Source: Seiridium cupressi
Lineage: Eukaryota > Ascomycota > Sordariomycetes > Amphisphaeriales > Sporocadaceae
Assembly (NCBI GenBank): GCA_036674765.1
Contig: JARVKI010000122.1
Location: 55,350-119,349, forward strand
Direction of reading: 5' to 3'
DNA: 64,000 nt
Positions 23,666 through 35,385 of the stretch are shown here, one piece after another. Every line of letters begins with the position of its first letter. Positions within the stretch are counted from its first letter, which is position 1. The position numbers were made by a program, and so were the translations under genes. Under the pieces are notes generated by a model. The model was not told where the DNA came from and ran no database searches. It saw only the letters and a list, made by a program, of their open reading frames with translations.

Positions 23666-25309
23666 ATGGCTCTAATCGAGGAGACGAGGCGCATCACTGC
23701 GCAATTTGAATACACCGACAATGACGTGAATAAGGGTGTGCAGGAATTTCTACGACAGATGAGTAAGTGTTTCTCTCCAGTATTCATCACTGTTTCGTGC
23801 AAATGCTGACTGCTCACAGATGAGGGATTGGAGAAAGACCACACCAGTCTTAGCCAAATTCCTACCTACGTTACCGGTGTACCCAATGGTACCGAGAAGG
23901 GATTATACCTCGCCGTAGATCTGGGCGGCACCAACTTCCGCGTCTGCTCCATCCATCTCAATGGCGATACGACGTTCAACCTTACCTACAGCAAAGTGGC
24001 CATTCCCAAAGAACTCATGGTTGCGAAGACATCCCAGGAACTTTTCGCTTTCTTAGCTAAGCAAATCGAGCTGTTTCTGAAGACTCACCACGAAGACCAT
24101 TTCGAAGCCCATATCCGCCGACGACAGACCATAAGCAGTGCTGAAGGATACAAAGACGAACACATTTTCCGACTGGGCTTCACGTTCAGTTTCCCGGTGC
24201 AACAACTCGGCATCAACAAAGGCAACCTGATCAGGTGGACTAAGGGATTTGATATTCCCGATGCGATCGGCAAGGATGTCTGCGCTCTTCTTCAAGATGA
24301 GATCGACAAGCTTCACCTCCCTGTCAAGGTGGCTGCCCTGGTCAACGACACCGTCGGAACGTTGATGGCGCGCTCATACACGTCGCCTGGAAAGACGAGC
24401 ACCCTTTTGGGTGCTATCTTCGGCACTGGCACAAATGGTGCATACGTTGAGAAGACCAGGAACATCAAGAAGGACGTTGAGGGAGAATTCGACAAGTCGA
24501 CTGGCGATATGGTAATCAACACCGAGTGGGGTTCCTTCGACAATCAACTTAATGTCCTCCCAAACACACCATGGGACATTGAGTTGGACAAGAATAGTGT
24601 CAACCCTGGAATCCAGATGTTTGAGAAGCGAGTCTCGGGAATGTTTCTTGGCGAGATTGTGCGACTCGTCATTGTTGACATGTTGAAGAATGAGAAGATC
24701 TCGCTGTTCCGGGACGAAAACTCCAGCTTCAACGACTGGAAGTCGACCACCACCATTGGTGGCCAATCAGGTATTTTGACACAATGGGGGCTGGATAGTT
24801 CGATCATGTCCATTGCTGCAGCAGACAATACCCCTGAACACTCGACGCTGCGCCAGGAACTCGAAAAGCAGCTACAGATATACGCTGCTTCTCTTGAAGA
24901 TGCCCAAGCATTCAAGAATGTTGCCTATGCCGTCGGTCGCCGGGCTGCTAGATTATCAGCCGTTGCTATCGGTGCCATCGTTCTCCAGAGCGGCCAGCTT
25001 CAAGATGGCAGCGAAGATCCAATTGACATTGGTGTTGATGGCTCTCTTGTCGAGCACTACCCTTACTTCAGAGACATGATTTACGAAGCACTGGGCGTTA
25101 TCAAGGGTATTGGCCCTGACGGTGCCAAGAGAATCCGCATCGGCATCGCCAAGGATGGCAGTGGTGTGGGCGCCGCTCTGATCGCTCTAGTGGCGGCAGG
25201 TATGGAAAACAAGGGCGTTGCAGGAGCGGTGAGCCATGTCTTTAATGACGTTAAAGACAAAGTTGCGAACGCGTTACCAGACACTGGAAGCTCGACAACG
25301 ATGGTCTAG
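23666..25309 (+). CDS. glkA: Glucokinase (hexokinase family)
   Basis: Two exons, 23666-23762 and 23820-25309, 528 residues; a 57-base GTAAGT/CACAG intron joins QM to NEGLEKD. The enzyme phosphorylates glucose with ATP at the head of glycolysis in the cytosol. Diagnostic blocks: phosphate-1 LAVDLGGTNFRVC, the sugar-binding signature LGFTFSFPV...GFDI, VNDTVGTLM, FGTGTNGAYVE, and the C-terminal IGIAKDGSGVGAAL adenosine motif. It resembles the fungal GlkA/Glk1 branch rather than the HxkA branch, judging from the FLAKQIELFL and PTYVTGVPNG segments. The ATG at 23666 follows an ACA context and gives the usual short helical N terminus (FEYTDNDV). Assignment to glucokinase versus hexokinase is from memory of the families and would need a tree. 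Confidence 0.93.
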
Positions 25310-26097
25310 AAGAACCCGTTTGTCTCTTCCTGCGAAACCCCTGGTTCAGGCATGGATGGTGCGACTAATGATTCACTGCATATTGATGTGGAGGCATGAC
25401 TTTTCTGTGTGTGGTCACGAGTTATTACCCACGAAGCATCGGACGGCGTTTTGGGGTTGTGCTTTTTCGGGTGGGTGGCTGGTTGGTCGAAGTGGTGTGA
25501 TAGAAGCTTCTATCTCTGGCTGGATTCTTCCTACTTCAACTATTGTCTATAATTGCAGATACGACTAAAAGTTTATTTCTAAAGCATGGACATTGAACTA
25601 TCTTTATTTCTTGTGTCATATAATGCTGTGTGGTTTGTATAGAAGCTAGGCGGGATTCCTAACCTAATGCGTCCTCCATCTGAGTGTTGCTCCTAGATGT
25701 GAAGTAGTGGAAAGGGGTTTCGTTGCACCACCAAAGTTGACGCCCCATTATACCATGAATCTGCTTCCTTTTGATGTAAATTGAATCTATTTTCCTGATG
25801 CTGCTATGACCTGATTTCTATTCCAAACTCGTCTATCGTAATGCTGCCACTTTTCGCTGCTGATACCTGGCCATTTTCCATTTTGGTTATCCTCTTTTGT
25901 ATTACAAGTGCCCGTATAATCCCCTCACCAGCGTTAATCATTCATGCGTCTTCCTGCCTACACTGCGAATCTCAATTACACCAAATCTTCTAGATTGCGA
26001 TCCCAGAACTCTACGTCCCGTCGGGTTCCTTAAACAAGCTCACAAACACCAATCCCATGCAACGCAGCGCTCACCTGGCACGCATTTGTAGCTTATC
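25310..26097. other. Convergent 3' intergenic region
   Basis: Holds the 3' UTRs of the glucokinase and acetyltransferase genes, T-rich with several AATAAA-like hexamers absent or weak. No gene seen. Confidence 0.5.
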
Positions 26098-27336
26098 CTA
26101 GTTCCCGAACGCCGCGGCTGGGTACGCACGATCTCTCTTCTTGCGACCGGCAGTTGAGCTGCTCCGCGAGCTTGTTCCTGAGTTAGCGCCGCTTCCAGGG
26201 ACGGAGAGGTTGTTCGATCGCGGCGCTGAGACCATCTCCTCTGGCAGATCGTTCCACTCGTTCTCGGGACCTTTGTTCTGGTACGATGTACCAAAGCATG
26301 GAGGACCCGGTCGGGGACCTGGAGAGGCTGGTGATCGTGATGCCAGCGGTGGCGTCGCGCTCGTAAAACTGGCTACGGATGGTGTCGAAGCCCCTTTATT
26401 CCGGATCGGTTCCTTCGCTTGCTCGTTGCTGCCCGAACCGATACCGTTCGCTTTCACAGCATCTAGCACGCCCCCTCCTGCTCTGCTTACAGCGCCGGTC
26501 CCGATTTCCCTTCTCACGATCCAGGCATCACTGGGCCTCAATTGCCGGTAATAGCCCTCAATCACCGGCTCAACCTTTTTGAAACCTCGTGCTCGATACC
26601 ATTCCCAACCTTCTGCATTCTCCGTCCACACATGTGCACACACGGTGCGGCTCATGAAGCGCTCATCGTGGCTGGCCAGTGTACATACCTCTTCGAGCAT
26701 GCGCGCCGCCAAGCCCAGTCCCCGATATGGCTCTTGTAGCACTAGGCTCTGAATATAGAGTGCATCAGAGATGATGTCCTGTGCTGAGTTGGGCCGGGGC
26801 TGAAATGTAGCCTGGGGTCGACAGACTAGGCCGCCGATAACAGTCGGTTTGGGCGAGGGATTGCTGGGCGTGGGTGTATCAGTCCACAACAACACGCGCG
26901 AGAATGCGCCCGAGGATAGCGGGTCGCTCAGGGGCACATAGAAAGTCTCGGGGTACCGCACAGGTAGCAGGCGTGCAGTCAGGTGCTTCAGACTGGGGAT
27001 ATGCGAGGGTAGGATCGGGGAGAGCGTTATGTTCGGATGATGGGTTGGTGTTGGGGCGGGCACTGGCACGGGGGCGCTCGAGGTCGTGGGAACCGTGCCA
27101 TTGCCGTTCGCATCCGACTGAGGCGGTGGTGGAGGAGCTTCGGGCGGCGGCGGCGATTGGTGTTGTTGCAGGTATGGACCTTGCGGCGGTGACGGTTGTT
27201 GATTTGGTTGTGGTTGTGCCGGCCGCGATGCAGATGGAGGGGCAGCATACTTGGGGGTAGTGGGTTGGAAGAAGGATCGTATGGAGGCTTGAGCTCGTGA
27301 CGGCCCACCACTGGGGTTCTGGGATGGTAGCGACAT
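26098..27336 (-). CDS. GNAT N-acetyltransferase, Naa50-like, with N-terminal PIP-box-like motif
   Basis: Single exon, 412 residues from ATG 27336. The GNAT core is in the middle: DALYIQSLVLQEPYRGLGLA carries the acetyl-CoA loop R-G-L-G-L-A, and the VWTENAEGWEWYRARGFKK and IEGYYRQL segments resemble the C-terminal half of Naa50/San, which acetylates N termini. About 110 residues of Pro/Gln-rich sequence lie in front, and a Ser/Gly/Pro-rich tail with RKKRDR follows. Residues 16-23 read Q-A-S-I-R-S-F-F, fitting the PCNA-interacting peptide Qxx(I/L/M)xx(F/Y)(F/Y), in a position (extreme N terminus) where functional PIP boxes are common. An earlier in-frame codon run up to 27465 gives an N-terminal extension of 43 residues if another start is used. 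Substrate unknown. Confidence 0.82.
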   Translation of the reverse strand: MSLPSQNPSGGPSRAQASIRSFFQPTTPKYAAPPSASRPAQPQPNQQPSPPQGPYLQQHQSPPPPEAPPPPPQSDANGNGTVPTTSSAPVPVPAPTPTHHPNITLSPILPSHIPSLKHLTARLLPVRYPETFYVPLSDPLSSGAFSRVLLWTDTPTPSNPSPKPTVIGGLVCRPQATFQPRPNSAQDIISDALYIQSLVLQEPYRGLGLAARMLEEVCTLASHDERFMSRTVCAHVWTENAEGWEWYRARGFKKVEPVIEGYYRQLRPSDAWIVRREIGTGAVSRAGGGVLDAVKANGIGSGSNEQAKEPIRNKGASTPSVASFTSATPPLASRSPASPGPRPGPPCFGTSYQNKGPENEWNDLPEEMVSAPRSNNLSVPGSGANSGTSSRSSSTAGRKKRDRAYPAAAFGN

Positions 27337-28677
27337 GTCCGGCAGCCTTACACACACGACAGCAACAGTGTCGATACAGGTCTGAATATGGCGGCAGAGT
27401 TCAGCGAAGGGAAAGGCAGAGACCGACAGACGCCGCTCACGATGTCGAAAAGGGAGCTGCTGCATGTGGACATGGCTTCAACCCCCCTGGCACGAATTTA
27501 GCGTGGGGATGGAGCCCGGAGCGCCTTGACGCTTCCGGACGGGGAAAGAGCGCCCCACACATCGCTGTACATGAGCACCATCTGGGCCCTGGATCTCACA
27601 CTTGGGCCTTGTGGAATCTGTCAAGGGCCACTGAGGAGCCAGCAGAAAGAGAATCTGGTCTTGATGGAATGTTGATTGGAGTTGGTGAACTAAGGTAAGA
27701 ATGTGGTGGCCAGGGGCCCTAATTCTACCCCTCCTTAGCTAGCGTCATCTCCAGCTAGAGATGCGAGTTACAGGGTCTGCACTATGTAGATGGCGCCTAA
27801 GTCGGCTTAAGTCAGGTACGCTGCATTGGTTATGCAAGCAGTTGCTCTGATATACTTTTGGTACATTCGAGCCAGACAGGCCCATCATTGAATTTGGATT
27901 CGCCAATGCTTTGTCGAAGATGGCTTGCTGTTCGTTGGGGTTGCATCTTATTGAAATGGATCCTCTCCTTGTAAGCAATGGATGCATTTCAGGCGACCAT
28001 TTCCACGTAGCCCATCTCTGGGAGTAGTACAGAACTTGCCTTTCCCCAAAACCCGAAAATTGACGGCCCCCGGCAAGCAAATAAGCTCCAATCCTCAATC
28101 ACCCGGATTCTTAACGGTCTCCGACAATCACCTTTTCCCGGGTTGGTAATGCAGCTGAAAGGTGCCCTTGTCAAACTAGGCCTAGAGTTTGGTCAGCGTT
28201 TCCCGCTATCCTTATTTCACAAGCTCCTGGTGCGACTTGAGCAATCAGAGCACATTATCGCCGGTGGAGCCCTGCCTAAGCTGGCTCCGGGATTTGTCCC
28301 TCGCTGAAATCTTTCGTCACTCCTATCCCGACCGACGGCTAAGGAAGGGCAAGAAAAAAAAATAAAAAAATCGTACTATTGCTCTACCGATTTCCTGTAG
28401 GGGAACAATCCGGTATTGTTTTTCTATTCTGTTTTCGGTACTGCAACCGCGTCGGCAATCATTTGTGCAGTCTCAACTCATTGGCATTGCAGAGTGCACT
28501 GCACCCTGGTGAACAATCGGACTTTGGGGACTCAATCGGCGGACGAGTTAATCGGAAAGCCATCTAATCTTCCCGGCCACTGGCATCTCCATTACACAGC
28601 ACAACTTTACCCCAATCGCCCGACTTGTCATCCTTCACCAACAGGCGGACGGCATTTCCACAAGAACCACATTCAAT
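27337..28677. other. Divergent intergenic region
   Basis: Between the acetyltransferase and the Sgf11-like gene. Small frames only. A short A-rich tract lies at 28351-28370. No gene supported. Confidence 0.45.
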
Positions 28678-30081
28678 ATGTCGTCTCAGCCGAATACCGG
28701 CAAAGCGGGCGTCATCAAAGGCGGATCATCTAGTGTTGGCAAGCTTGTAAGTGTCCACTGCTTCGTTCGCGATCGATTTGAAAGTCCGTCGCAATACAGC
28801 TTCATTCGCATGCCCACCACCCTCACCCGCCAGCCTTGGACATGCACCCTACTACCACGAGGTCGAGGGACCAGGCTGCTGATCACAGGAACAACTTTTT
28901 AGGCAAACTCCGTCCTCGATGACTTATTATACAACATTTGCCACGACCTGTTAATAAAAGTACACCGGGACGAGAAGATTGCCCGTGCCTCTACGGCCGC
29001 CATTCGTGTCGAGAAACTAGCTGCCGATACCTCGGACTCGTCCCAACCCGACGCGCGGCCAGACCTCAGAGTCGAGACAGATGCCGCTATCTACGATGAC
29101 GGAAAAGTGTTACTGAAGGGAAACCCGCTCGCCACCACAAATGACATCCTCTGCCCAAGATGTCACCTTCCGCGACTACTCTACCCGACAGAGGGTAAGG
29201 GAGCAAAGAAGCCAGATCCGAGCATAATCTACTGCAAAAAGCATCCTTATATTGATAAGCCCGGGTTCGACATCTATGGGCAGACGTGGGTACCTCAGGG
29301 ACCAGGCAGAGGCAAGAAGAAAAAGGACATGGAGAAGAAGGTCGAAACGACGCCACAAGACACACCTGGCGGGACACCTGGTCCTGAAGAAACCGGTGGA
29401 AAAGGCGGTGCGGCGTCGAGACCCCCGAATGTTCTATCATTCCCGTCGGCAACATGCAGCAAATGCAAAAGATGTATCCTGGTGACACGATTGAATAATC
29501 ACATGGGCTCATGTATCGGCAATAGTGGCCGCAATGCAAGTCGAGCCGCGGCGCAAAAGATCAGCAACGGAGCCAATGGTCATAATGGAAGTCAGAACGA
29601 CAACACGCCGCCCAACAGCCAGAGAGGAACTCCGGGTCCAGGTTCAAGGGCGGGCAGCCCCAAGAAACGGGCGAGCGAAGAAATGAATAGCGACGATGAC
29701 TCGGAGAACGACATAGCTCCGAAGAAGAAGAAATCGAAGCCATCCAGCACTAGTTTACCCAAGAAAGTCATTCTAAAGACAAAGGGAAACGGAGTGGGCC
29801 CTAAGAAGGAGAAGGTGAAGGGCAACTCGTTGCTGAGCGTTGAGCAAAAAATGGATGACGACGATGCTGAAGGCTCTACTGTGGAAGTCGCGCCGAAGAA
29901 GAGCGTATCGAAGCAAGTGAGTCCGGCCAAGAAGCTCAAGCTGGGTGTGTCAAAACCGTCACTGTCCTCATCCGCGACGAAGAACGGCAGGGTGACGAAT
30001 GGTAGTGCAAATGGAGGCGGCGGTGGTGACGATGCGGCTAGTGAAAGCTCTGGAACACTGTCGTCCCCACCCCTGGCTTGA
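28678..30081 (+). CDS. Sgf11-like SAGA-associated zinc-finger protein
   Basis: Exons 28678-28746 and 28903-30081, 415 residues; the 156-base intron runs GTAAGT to TTTTTAG. The helical N-terminal part (VLDDLLYNICHDLLIKVHRD) is followed by a Cys-pair region (CPRC about residue 110, then YCKK), and then a C2HC finger CSKCKRC...HMGSCIGNSGRN whose GxSGR-x-ASR-x-A tail resembles the Sgf11/ATXN7L3 finger that docks the SAGA deubiquitinase module on nucleosomes. The C-terminal half is Lys/Ser/Pro-rich with several basic runs (PKKKKSK) suitable for nuclear import and DNA contact. Assignment to Sgf11 rests on the second finger and the N-terminal helix; the extra CPRC block and long basic tail are not in yeast Sgf11. 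Another nuclear zinc-finger family remains possible. Confidence 0.68.
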
Positions 30082-30721
30082 AAGAGATACGAGAAATTCC
30101 CTTTTCGTAGGGGCATTACACAGAGCCTTGTCTTCGGATTATCATTTACAAGCACTTGATTGAAGACACGATACGTCTACATGTGTCTTGCACTTCTCGC
30201 CTTCGGCCTCACTATTAAACACTTCTGTTGTATACTCCCAACCAATTGCATGGATATGGCGTTCTGGCTGGTGTCATTCTCGTCATCAGAGCTACGGCAT
30301 GATGACTCTTTTTTTTGAGGGGGCCTCAGGTTTTCGGCACAGCTTTCTGCATCATAAGGGGGCTAAAAGCGCGGGCGGCGTCCGGTTTCTCGCGCACATC
30401 GCTGGCCTTGTATCGTACGTAGTTGGATGTGTGAGACCACATATTGTGTACAGCAAATCCTTTCGTGGTCGTCAACTGATATTCAATTCGACTCTGCCAG
30501 TCAGGACACGATATGATGTGCATGTCACCGATGAACAGCTTTATCTAGTAACCTAAGCAAGTCATACCCTTCTGTAACACCGTAACGCCCGTGGATGCCC
30601 CCCATGGTTCGCTCGTATCTTCTTTGATGCCTACAATGACCGGGCCAATGCATTGATACAACCAACATTTCCAAGCTCTGGGCCGTGATCGCAACAATAA
30701 ACGCCGCTCCCACGCCCGAGC
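30082..30721. other. Convergent 3' intergenic region
   Basis: Between the Sgf11-like and cyclophilin 3' ends. A ten-base T-run lies at about 30309. No gene supported. Confidence 0.5.
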
Positions 30722-31219
30722 TCATAATGAGGACTCATCGCCACCCTCTTCCACAATCCGCGCCTGGAGTATCTTGACTTCCTCAACCGGCCGATCCTCC
30801 TTATCCGTCCTGACCATACCCATGCGCTTCACGATGCTCAGTCCGTTTTTGACCCGTCCAAAGATAGTGTGTTTGCCATCCAACCACGGGGTTGGCGCAA
30901 GCGTGATGAAGAACTGCGATCCATTCGTGTTGGGACCCGCGTTGGCCATGCTCAGGATGCCGGCACCCGTATGCCTTAAACCGGCGTGAATCTCGTCCTC
31001 GAACTTCTCGCCATAGATACTGGTGCCGCCTCTTCCCGTGCCTGTCGGGTCTCCTGTCTGGATCATGAAGTCGGGGATGATTCGGTGCACTGGACAGTTG
31101 TCGTAATAATTGCGTTTCGTTAACTCGGCAAAGTTCTTGCACGTCTTGGGCGCGTGGTTGGTGTATAGCTCAAGGGTTATATCACCCATTGAGGTAGAGA
31201 GCCGGATGTTGGTCGCCAT
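30722..31219 (-). CDS. cyp1: Peptidyl-prolyl isomerase, PPIL1-type cyclophilin
   Basis: Intronless gene for 165 residues, the compact single-domain size of PPIL1/Cyp1. It catalyses cis-trans isomerisation of prolyl bonds; PPIL1 relatives sit in the spliceosome with SNW1/Skip. The catalytic and cyclosporin-binding blocks are intact: [19 protein letters not shown] with the active Arg, [18 protein letters not shown], and [12 protein letters not shown]. The leading segment ([20 protein letters not shown]) starts directly with the fold, so there is no targeting peptide. The ATG at 31219 has a GCCATGG-type context on the reverse strand. The symbol is by family convention. Confidence 0.95.
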   Translation of the reverse strand: MATNIRLSTSMGDITLELYTNHAPKTCKNFAELTKRNYYDNCPVHRIIPDFMIQTGDPTGTGRGGTSIYGEKFEDEIHAGLRHTGAGILSMANAGPNTNGSQFFITLAPTPWLDGKHTIFGRVKNGLSIVKRMGMVRTDKEDRPVEEVKILQARIVEEGGDESSL

Positions 31220-32091
31220 GGCCGCGATTGCTTCTGCGGTATTACTGAAGGTACGGAGTCAATATATAAACAGAAGATCTGTTATCTGGCTGCCGTGGCC
31301 CACGAAGCTTTGGAGGGGCAGCAAGCGACACTTTTTTTTTCCGTCGAGGCTGCTACTACTATTATTGGAACGCTGCAACTTGCCGCGACGGGGCGGTGAC
31401 GCCAGGGCACTAGCACTAGGGGTCTTGATCAGCGTGCTTATCCCCTAGCGGTGGGGCGCTTTCTGCAAGGCTGCGATGACACCTCAGAGGACACATGCAG
31501 ATTAGCTGTACCAATCAATTCGATGGTCTGGCTATATTCTTCCTAAACCAAGCGAACGTGGCATGAGATCTCGGCGGCCACACAGCGTCTGGAATCTCTT
31601 CTATAACTCAAGCCCTCAACGTTCCTTCCCAAGCTTCAACACTCTTGAACTTTCAGTGTGAAAGCGTCGGTAGAACCTGCTGCGGTCTTTGTGGAATAAA
31701 GCCTAGGAGAATGTTCTGAGGTGGTCTTAGATACGTCACCTCGCTTTTCCCAGCACAGCACTTTTGCCTTTGAAGAGAACACCGCTTCTTTCAAATAACT
31801 TCTCAACCATATTCCTCACTGTTACTTTGGTTTTCTTGACTCGGCCACGTTCCCAACAGAGGCCAGATTCGCTGAAGCTCACAACCACACAACGCCTCTG
31901 CGACTACTCCGCTCATCTAGAAGCATCATCACCCAGTCATCGTCAAACAAAAATATCGGTATACTTGGAGCTTGATAGTGTCAATATTCTGCGGACGGAA
32001 AAGACACTTCCTCTTGGGGTCGCTCCTTGTCCCTACCTGCTGCCTCCTACATTTCACCAGCAGCCTACATTCTGACAAATATTCACCGGCC
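31220..32091. other. Divergent promoter region (cyclophilin / SPP)
   Basis: About 870 bases between two divergent housekeeping genes. The last 300 bases are pyrimidine-rich, as in fungal leaders. No gene supported. Confidence 0.5.
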
Positions 32092-33884
32092 ATGGCAAAC
32101 TCTACAATCGGAGATGTTCCCGCCGAAGGACTGACTGTGACCGGCAATTTAACGTTGTTCGAGTCCTTTACACAGCTACCCGCGACCTTGTGGAAACACC
32201 AGGACCTCTTCATCCTTGAAGCAAAAATTGTTTTCGCGGCTCTTGGCTGCATTTATCTTGGCGCACATGCATCGCTACGACGACCTCCCAGTGCGAGTCC
32301 TCCGCCCAAGAAGAAATCCAAGCACGGAGTGGTACAAAAAGATGAGGACCAAGATGAACAATTTGTGCAAGGCCTGGTGGCCTCCGATGCCATTATGTTT
32401 CCTGTCCTTGCCGGAACGGTCCTCGTGGGTCTGTACTATCTAATCAAATGGCTAGAAGATCCGGCGATCATCAGCAAGATTATGGGTGTGTACTTCTCCA
32501 TCATGTCGTTGGGAAGTATGGGCAAACTCTTTGCAGACACACTTCACTTCATCACTGGGTTTGTCTTTCCTGAAGTCTGGAAAGGTCGCAACAGCAAAGT
32601 CTATCGTTTCGATGGCGTGAAAAAGTGTCAATACTCTCTGAGCGAGTCCGGCAAGCGCGTCTACGACGAGACGAAGAAGACACCATTTCCTGGATTCTTA
32701 TCGGCGAGAAGCTTTTCGGAGCAGAGACGGAATACCTTTTGGGAACTACGCCACCTTTTCCAGGAACAGTGGACAATTCGTCTCGGCATGCATGGTATTG
32801 GAAAGCAGAAGTTCCATGTCAGACTCAACGATGTTCTCGGAGCAGTCACGGCTATCGGCGCCAGCATCTTCTACCAGACCACAAAATCAAACTTCTTGTC
32901 TAACATCATGGGATATGCCTTCTCTTATGTTGGTATCGTCACGCTTTCACCGACCACTTTTACAATTGGAAGCTCCGTGCTATTCGGTCTGTTTTTCTAT
33001 GACATCTACATGGTCTTCTACACGTGAGTGCTAGCGCCATTTTATATTTCAACCGAAAGGACTAACCAGCAAGCAGTCCCTACATGGTCACTGTTGCCAC
33101 AAAGCTTGACGTCCCCATCAAACTGGTCTTTGAATCCAATAAGAGGTCTAGTATGCTCGGCCTGGGAGACATTGTTGTACCAGGCATTTTCATTGGACTC
33201 TGCCTGCGCTTCGACCACTTTCTGTATTACTACCGCCAGCAGAAGCTAATTCCCATCGAACTGGAGAGCGCAGCTACGTCAGATGATGGAGCTGTAGTGA
33301 CAAACACGGAGACTCAGCGAATGGTACGCAAGCCCAAATACGTCAGCCCTATGGGCCAGTGGGGAAACAAGTTCTGGGGTAAACAGGATGCAACACCTGC
33401 AGTGAAGGCTGCTGCATTCCCGAAAACGTACTTCAAGGCTTCTATGGGAGGATATCTACTAGCAATGGTGACGACCCTTGTCATGTTGCTCGTGTTCAAG
33501 CATGCTCAACCCGCGCTCTTGTACCTTGTACCTGGCGTCGTGTCTGCCGTGTGGATTACTGGTGCCGCTCGCGGTGAGATTCACGAAATGTGGATTTACT
33601 CCGAGGATGGCAGTCTGGACAAGCAGGATGTCGTTGTTGAGGTTGACGGAGATGGTAATATTGTGAACGAGGTTGCAGATGCGGAGAAAATTGAGGAGAA
33701 GAACAAGGGGGATGAAAAAGACAACAATTCGCCCGCACAGGAAGCCAGTGGGATCCAGGCAGGTGGCAAGACTGTTGAGAGCTCGAAATCAACCCCGACT
33801 ACCAAGAAGTCGTCTTCCAGGACCGTCTTTGTGTTCTCAATTGAAGCGCCTTCTTCACCGGTAGAAGTCGAGGAGCAATCATGA
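32092..33884 (+). CDS. Signal peptide peptidase (presenilin-type aspartyl protease)
   Basis: Exons 32092-33023 and 33077-33884, 579 residues; intron 53 bases (GTGAGT to AGCAG) placed between the two catalytic blocks. An intramembrane-cleaving protease that cuts signal peptides and tail regions in the ER membrane. The catalytic motifs are FFYDIYMVFYT (Asp304 in the YD motif), LGLGDIVVPG (Asp342 in GxGD) and QPALLYLVP (PAL motif near 456), with many hydrophobic spans. The luminal N terminus carries NST and NLT glycosylation sequons. The cytosolic C-terminal tail of about 100 residues is acidic then Ser/Lys-rich and longer than in animal SPP. ATG 32092 (GGCCATGGC) is the best-context start; the frame is open upstream without ATG. 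Confidence 0.95.
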
Positions 33885-34879
33885 GGTCTGATCATTAAAA
33901 ATCAGGTACGAACTTGGGATTTGCAGAGGTTTGATTATATCTTTAACCGGAAAACCAGTCCTAGGCGTCACTCAATAAACTATGGAGGTGAGACTTAAAC
34001 CTACTTGTCATTGCATAGGCGGAGATCGAACCAGAAACCCTTACTGACTTGGAAACAGACCGCCCCATGTGTGTAAGAATTACGTCACACATGGGAAATA
34101 GTGCACGTCAGTGAGCTACGCAGCCCACCGGATGTTTGCATTCAAGGCACAGCGCTGCGACCGGTGGTGAGCAAGCTGGTGGACGAGGGTTGCACTAATT
34201 GGGTGAGGGAACACCGCTTGGGAAATTCCACTAGGGAAGAAGCAAGATTCCATTTGAAGATATATGCGAATCGATGATCGATTGTCAATAGGCCAAGAAA
34301 CAATTGACATGGCTACCCGAGAAGTATGGACGATGACTAGAATCGAGTACCACAAGTTCTCCCAGGTCCTGAGTATATAGACCGTGAGACACACAATCAA
34401 TGCTACACTCATGAATTATGTCCCAACAAGAAAACTGCATCGAGAAATGTGGATTAGGTATAATATCAAAATACTACTTCGAGCCTTTTTACTCATAATC
34501 AAGCCGAAAGCTTTAGTACCATTACAACATTTGTTTTCGTGAACATTGGCGATTATTTACACATCTTATACGACTTCGCAGCTATCATAAACTCTAATCA
34601 ATGTCATAAGACCAACTTCCTACTTTTCATCGTGTTAAGGCCTCTAGGTCTCATGGGGGGAAACGTCACTGTTCCTGGAGAGAGTAGACAGAGGCGACAA
34701 GGGCAGGACGAACAGGTAGATTCGGCCGTTGGATGCCCAGCCTAACTCGGGGGGCTCTGAACATCCTATTCAATACAGTCGGACGGCCTCGCAGAGCGTG
34801 GGATTCATGTTGTAAGTGTCGACAAGGGTGAAAATATGACAGACGAATGACTATTAGCTTTGGAACTAGTTGTAACCGA
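33885..34879. other. Intergenic region
   Basis: No gene. A tRNA-Gly(TCC)-like 3' half was noted on the minus strand at 34010-34065 but lacks matching stems (see rejected list). Confidence 0.45.
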
Positions 34880-35385
34880 TGATGCATACCGATGCTCTCG
34901 CCGTGTTTGTTAATTCGCGATCGATGGAGAGGACTTCTATTGATAGACCACGTCATCCGGCCAAAGGCACCGCCGAACAGCGTCCAGTGGATGGTAGCAG
35001 CGTTGAGGTGGCCCTCGACACTAAAGAATGCAACCTGGACGTTGGTGAACTTGCCACCAAGCAGCATACGAACAAGCTTCGGGGTCTTGAGCTAGAAGCA
35101 CAGGAATAACAACAGAAAGATGACATCAATAAGAACCGCGACGGCATTACTGGGTGATCCAGACCCTATGCCAAGCAGGGTGCTGGCGATAATGATATTG
35201 ATGCTGTTGTACTCCATGGCGAAGGCGCAGAACTCCCATCGAAAAGACCGGCCACGGTTATACCGGATTCGGTAGATCGACTTCAATCTGATGCTTGCAC
35301 CATAGGCGCCGTCGAGGATGGCGGTGTCATTGTCAGAGATGGCGCCGACCTGGCAAGTCGGCGTGATATTCCACAGGGAAGACTG
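34880..35385 (-). pseudogene. Decayed multi-pass membrane protein gene
   Basis: One minus-strand frame stays open for about 170 codons except for a single TAG at 35094-35092. Both sides of the stop read as coherent protein: upstream WNITPTCQVGAISDNDTAIL, a basic loop, and hydrophobic spans INIIIASTLLGIG and AVLIDVIFLLLFLCF; downstream LKTPKLVRMLLGGKF and HLNAATIHWTLFGGAFGR. The stop is one base from CAG or TGG. Another TAG ends the frame upstream at 35388. I do not recognise the family. No intron with consensus signals removes the TAG. It could instead be a spliced gene with an unusual short intron, or a sequencing error. Confidence 0.45.

Noticed and set aside
26874..27355. Frames of 94-158 codons overlapping the acetyltransferase gene
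   Set aside because: Shadows of the Pro-rich N-terminal coding region, whose repeats keep other frames open.
34010..34065. Minus-strand tRNA-Gly(TCC)-like 3' half (TTTCCAA loop, GGTTCGATC, GCCTATGCA)
   Set aside because: No matching acceptor 5' strand (GCATAGG-type) upstream, the anticodon stem does not pair, and the T stem has mismatches. At most a tRNA relic.
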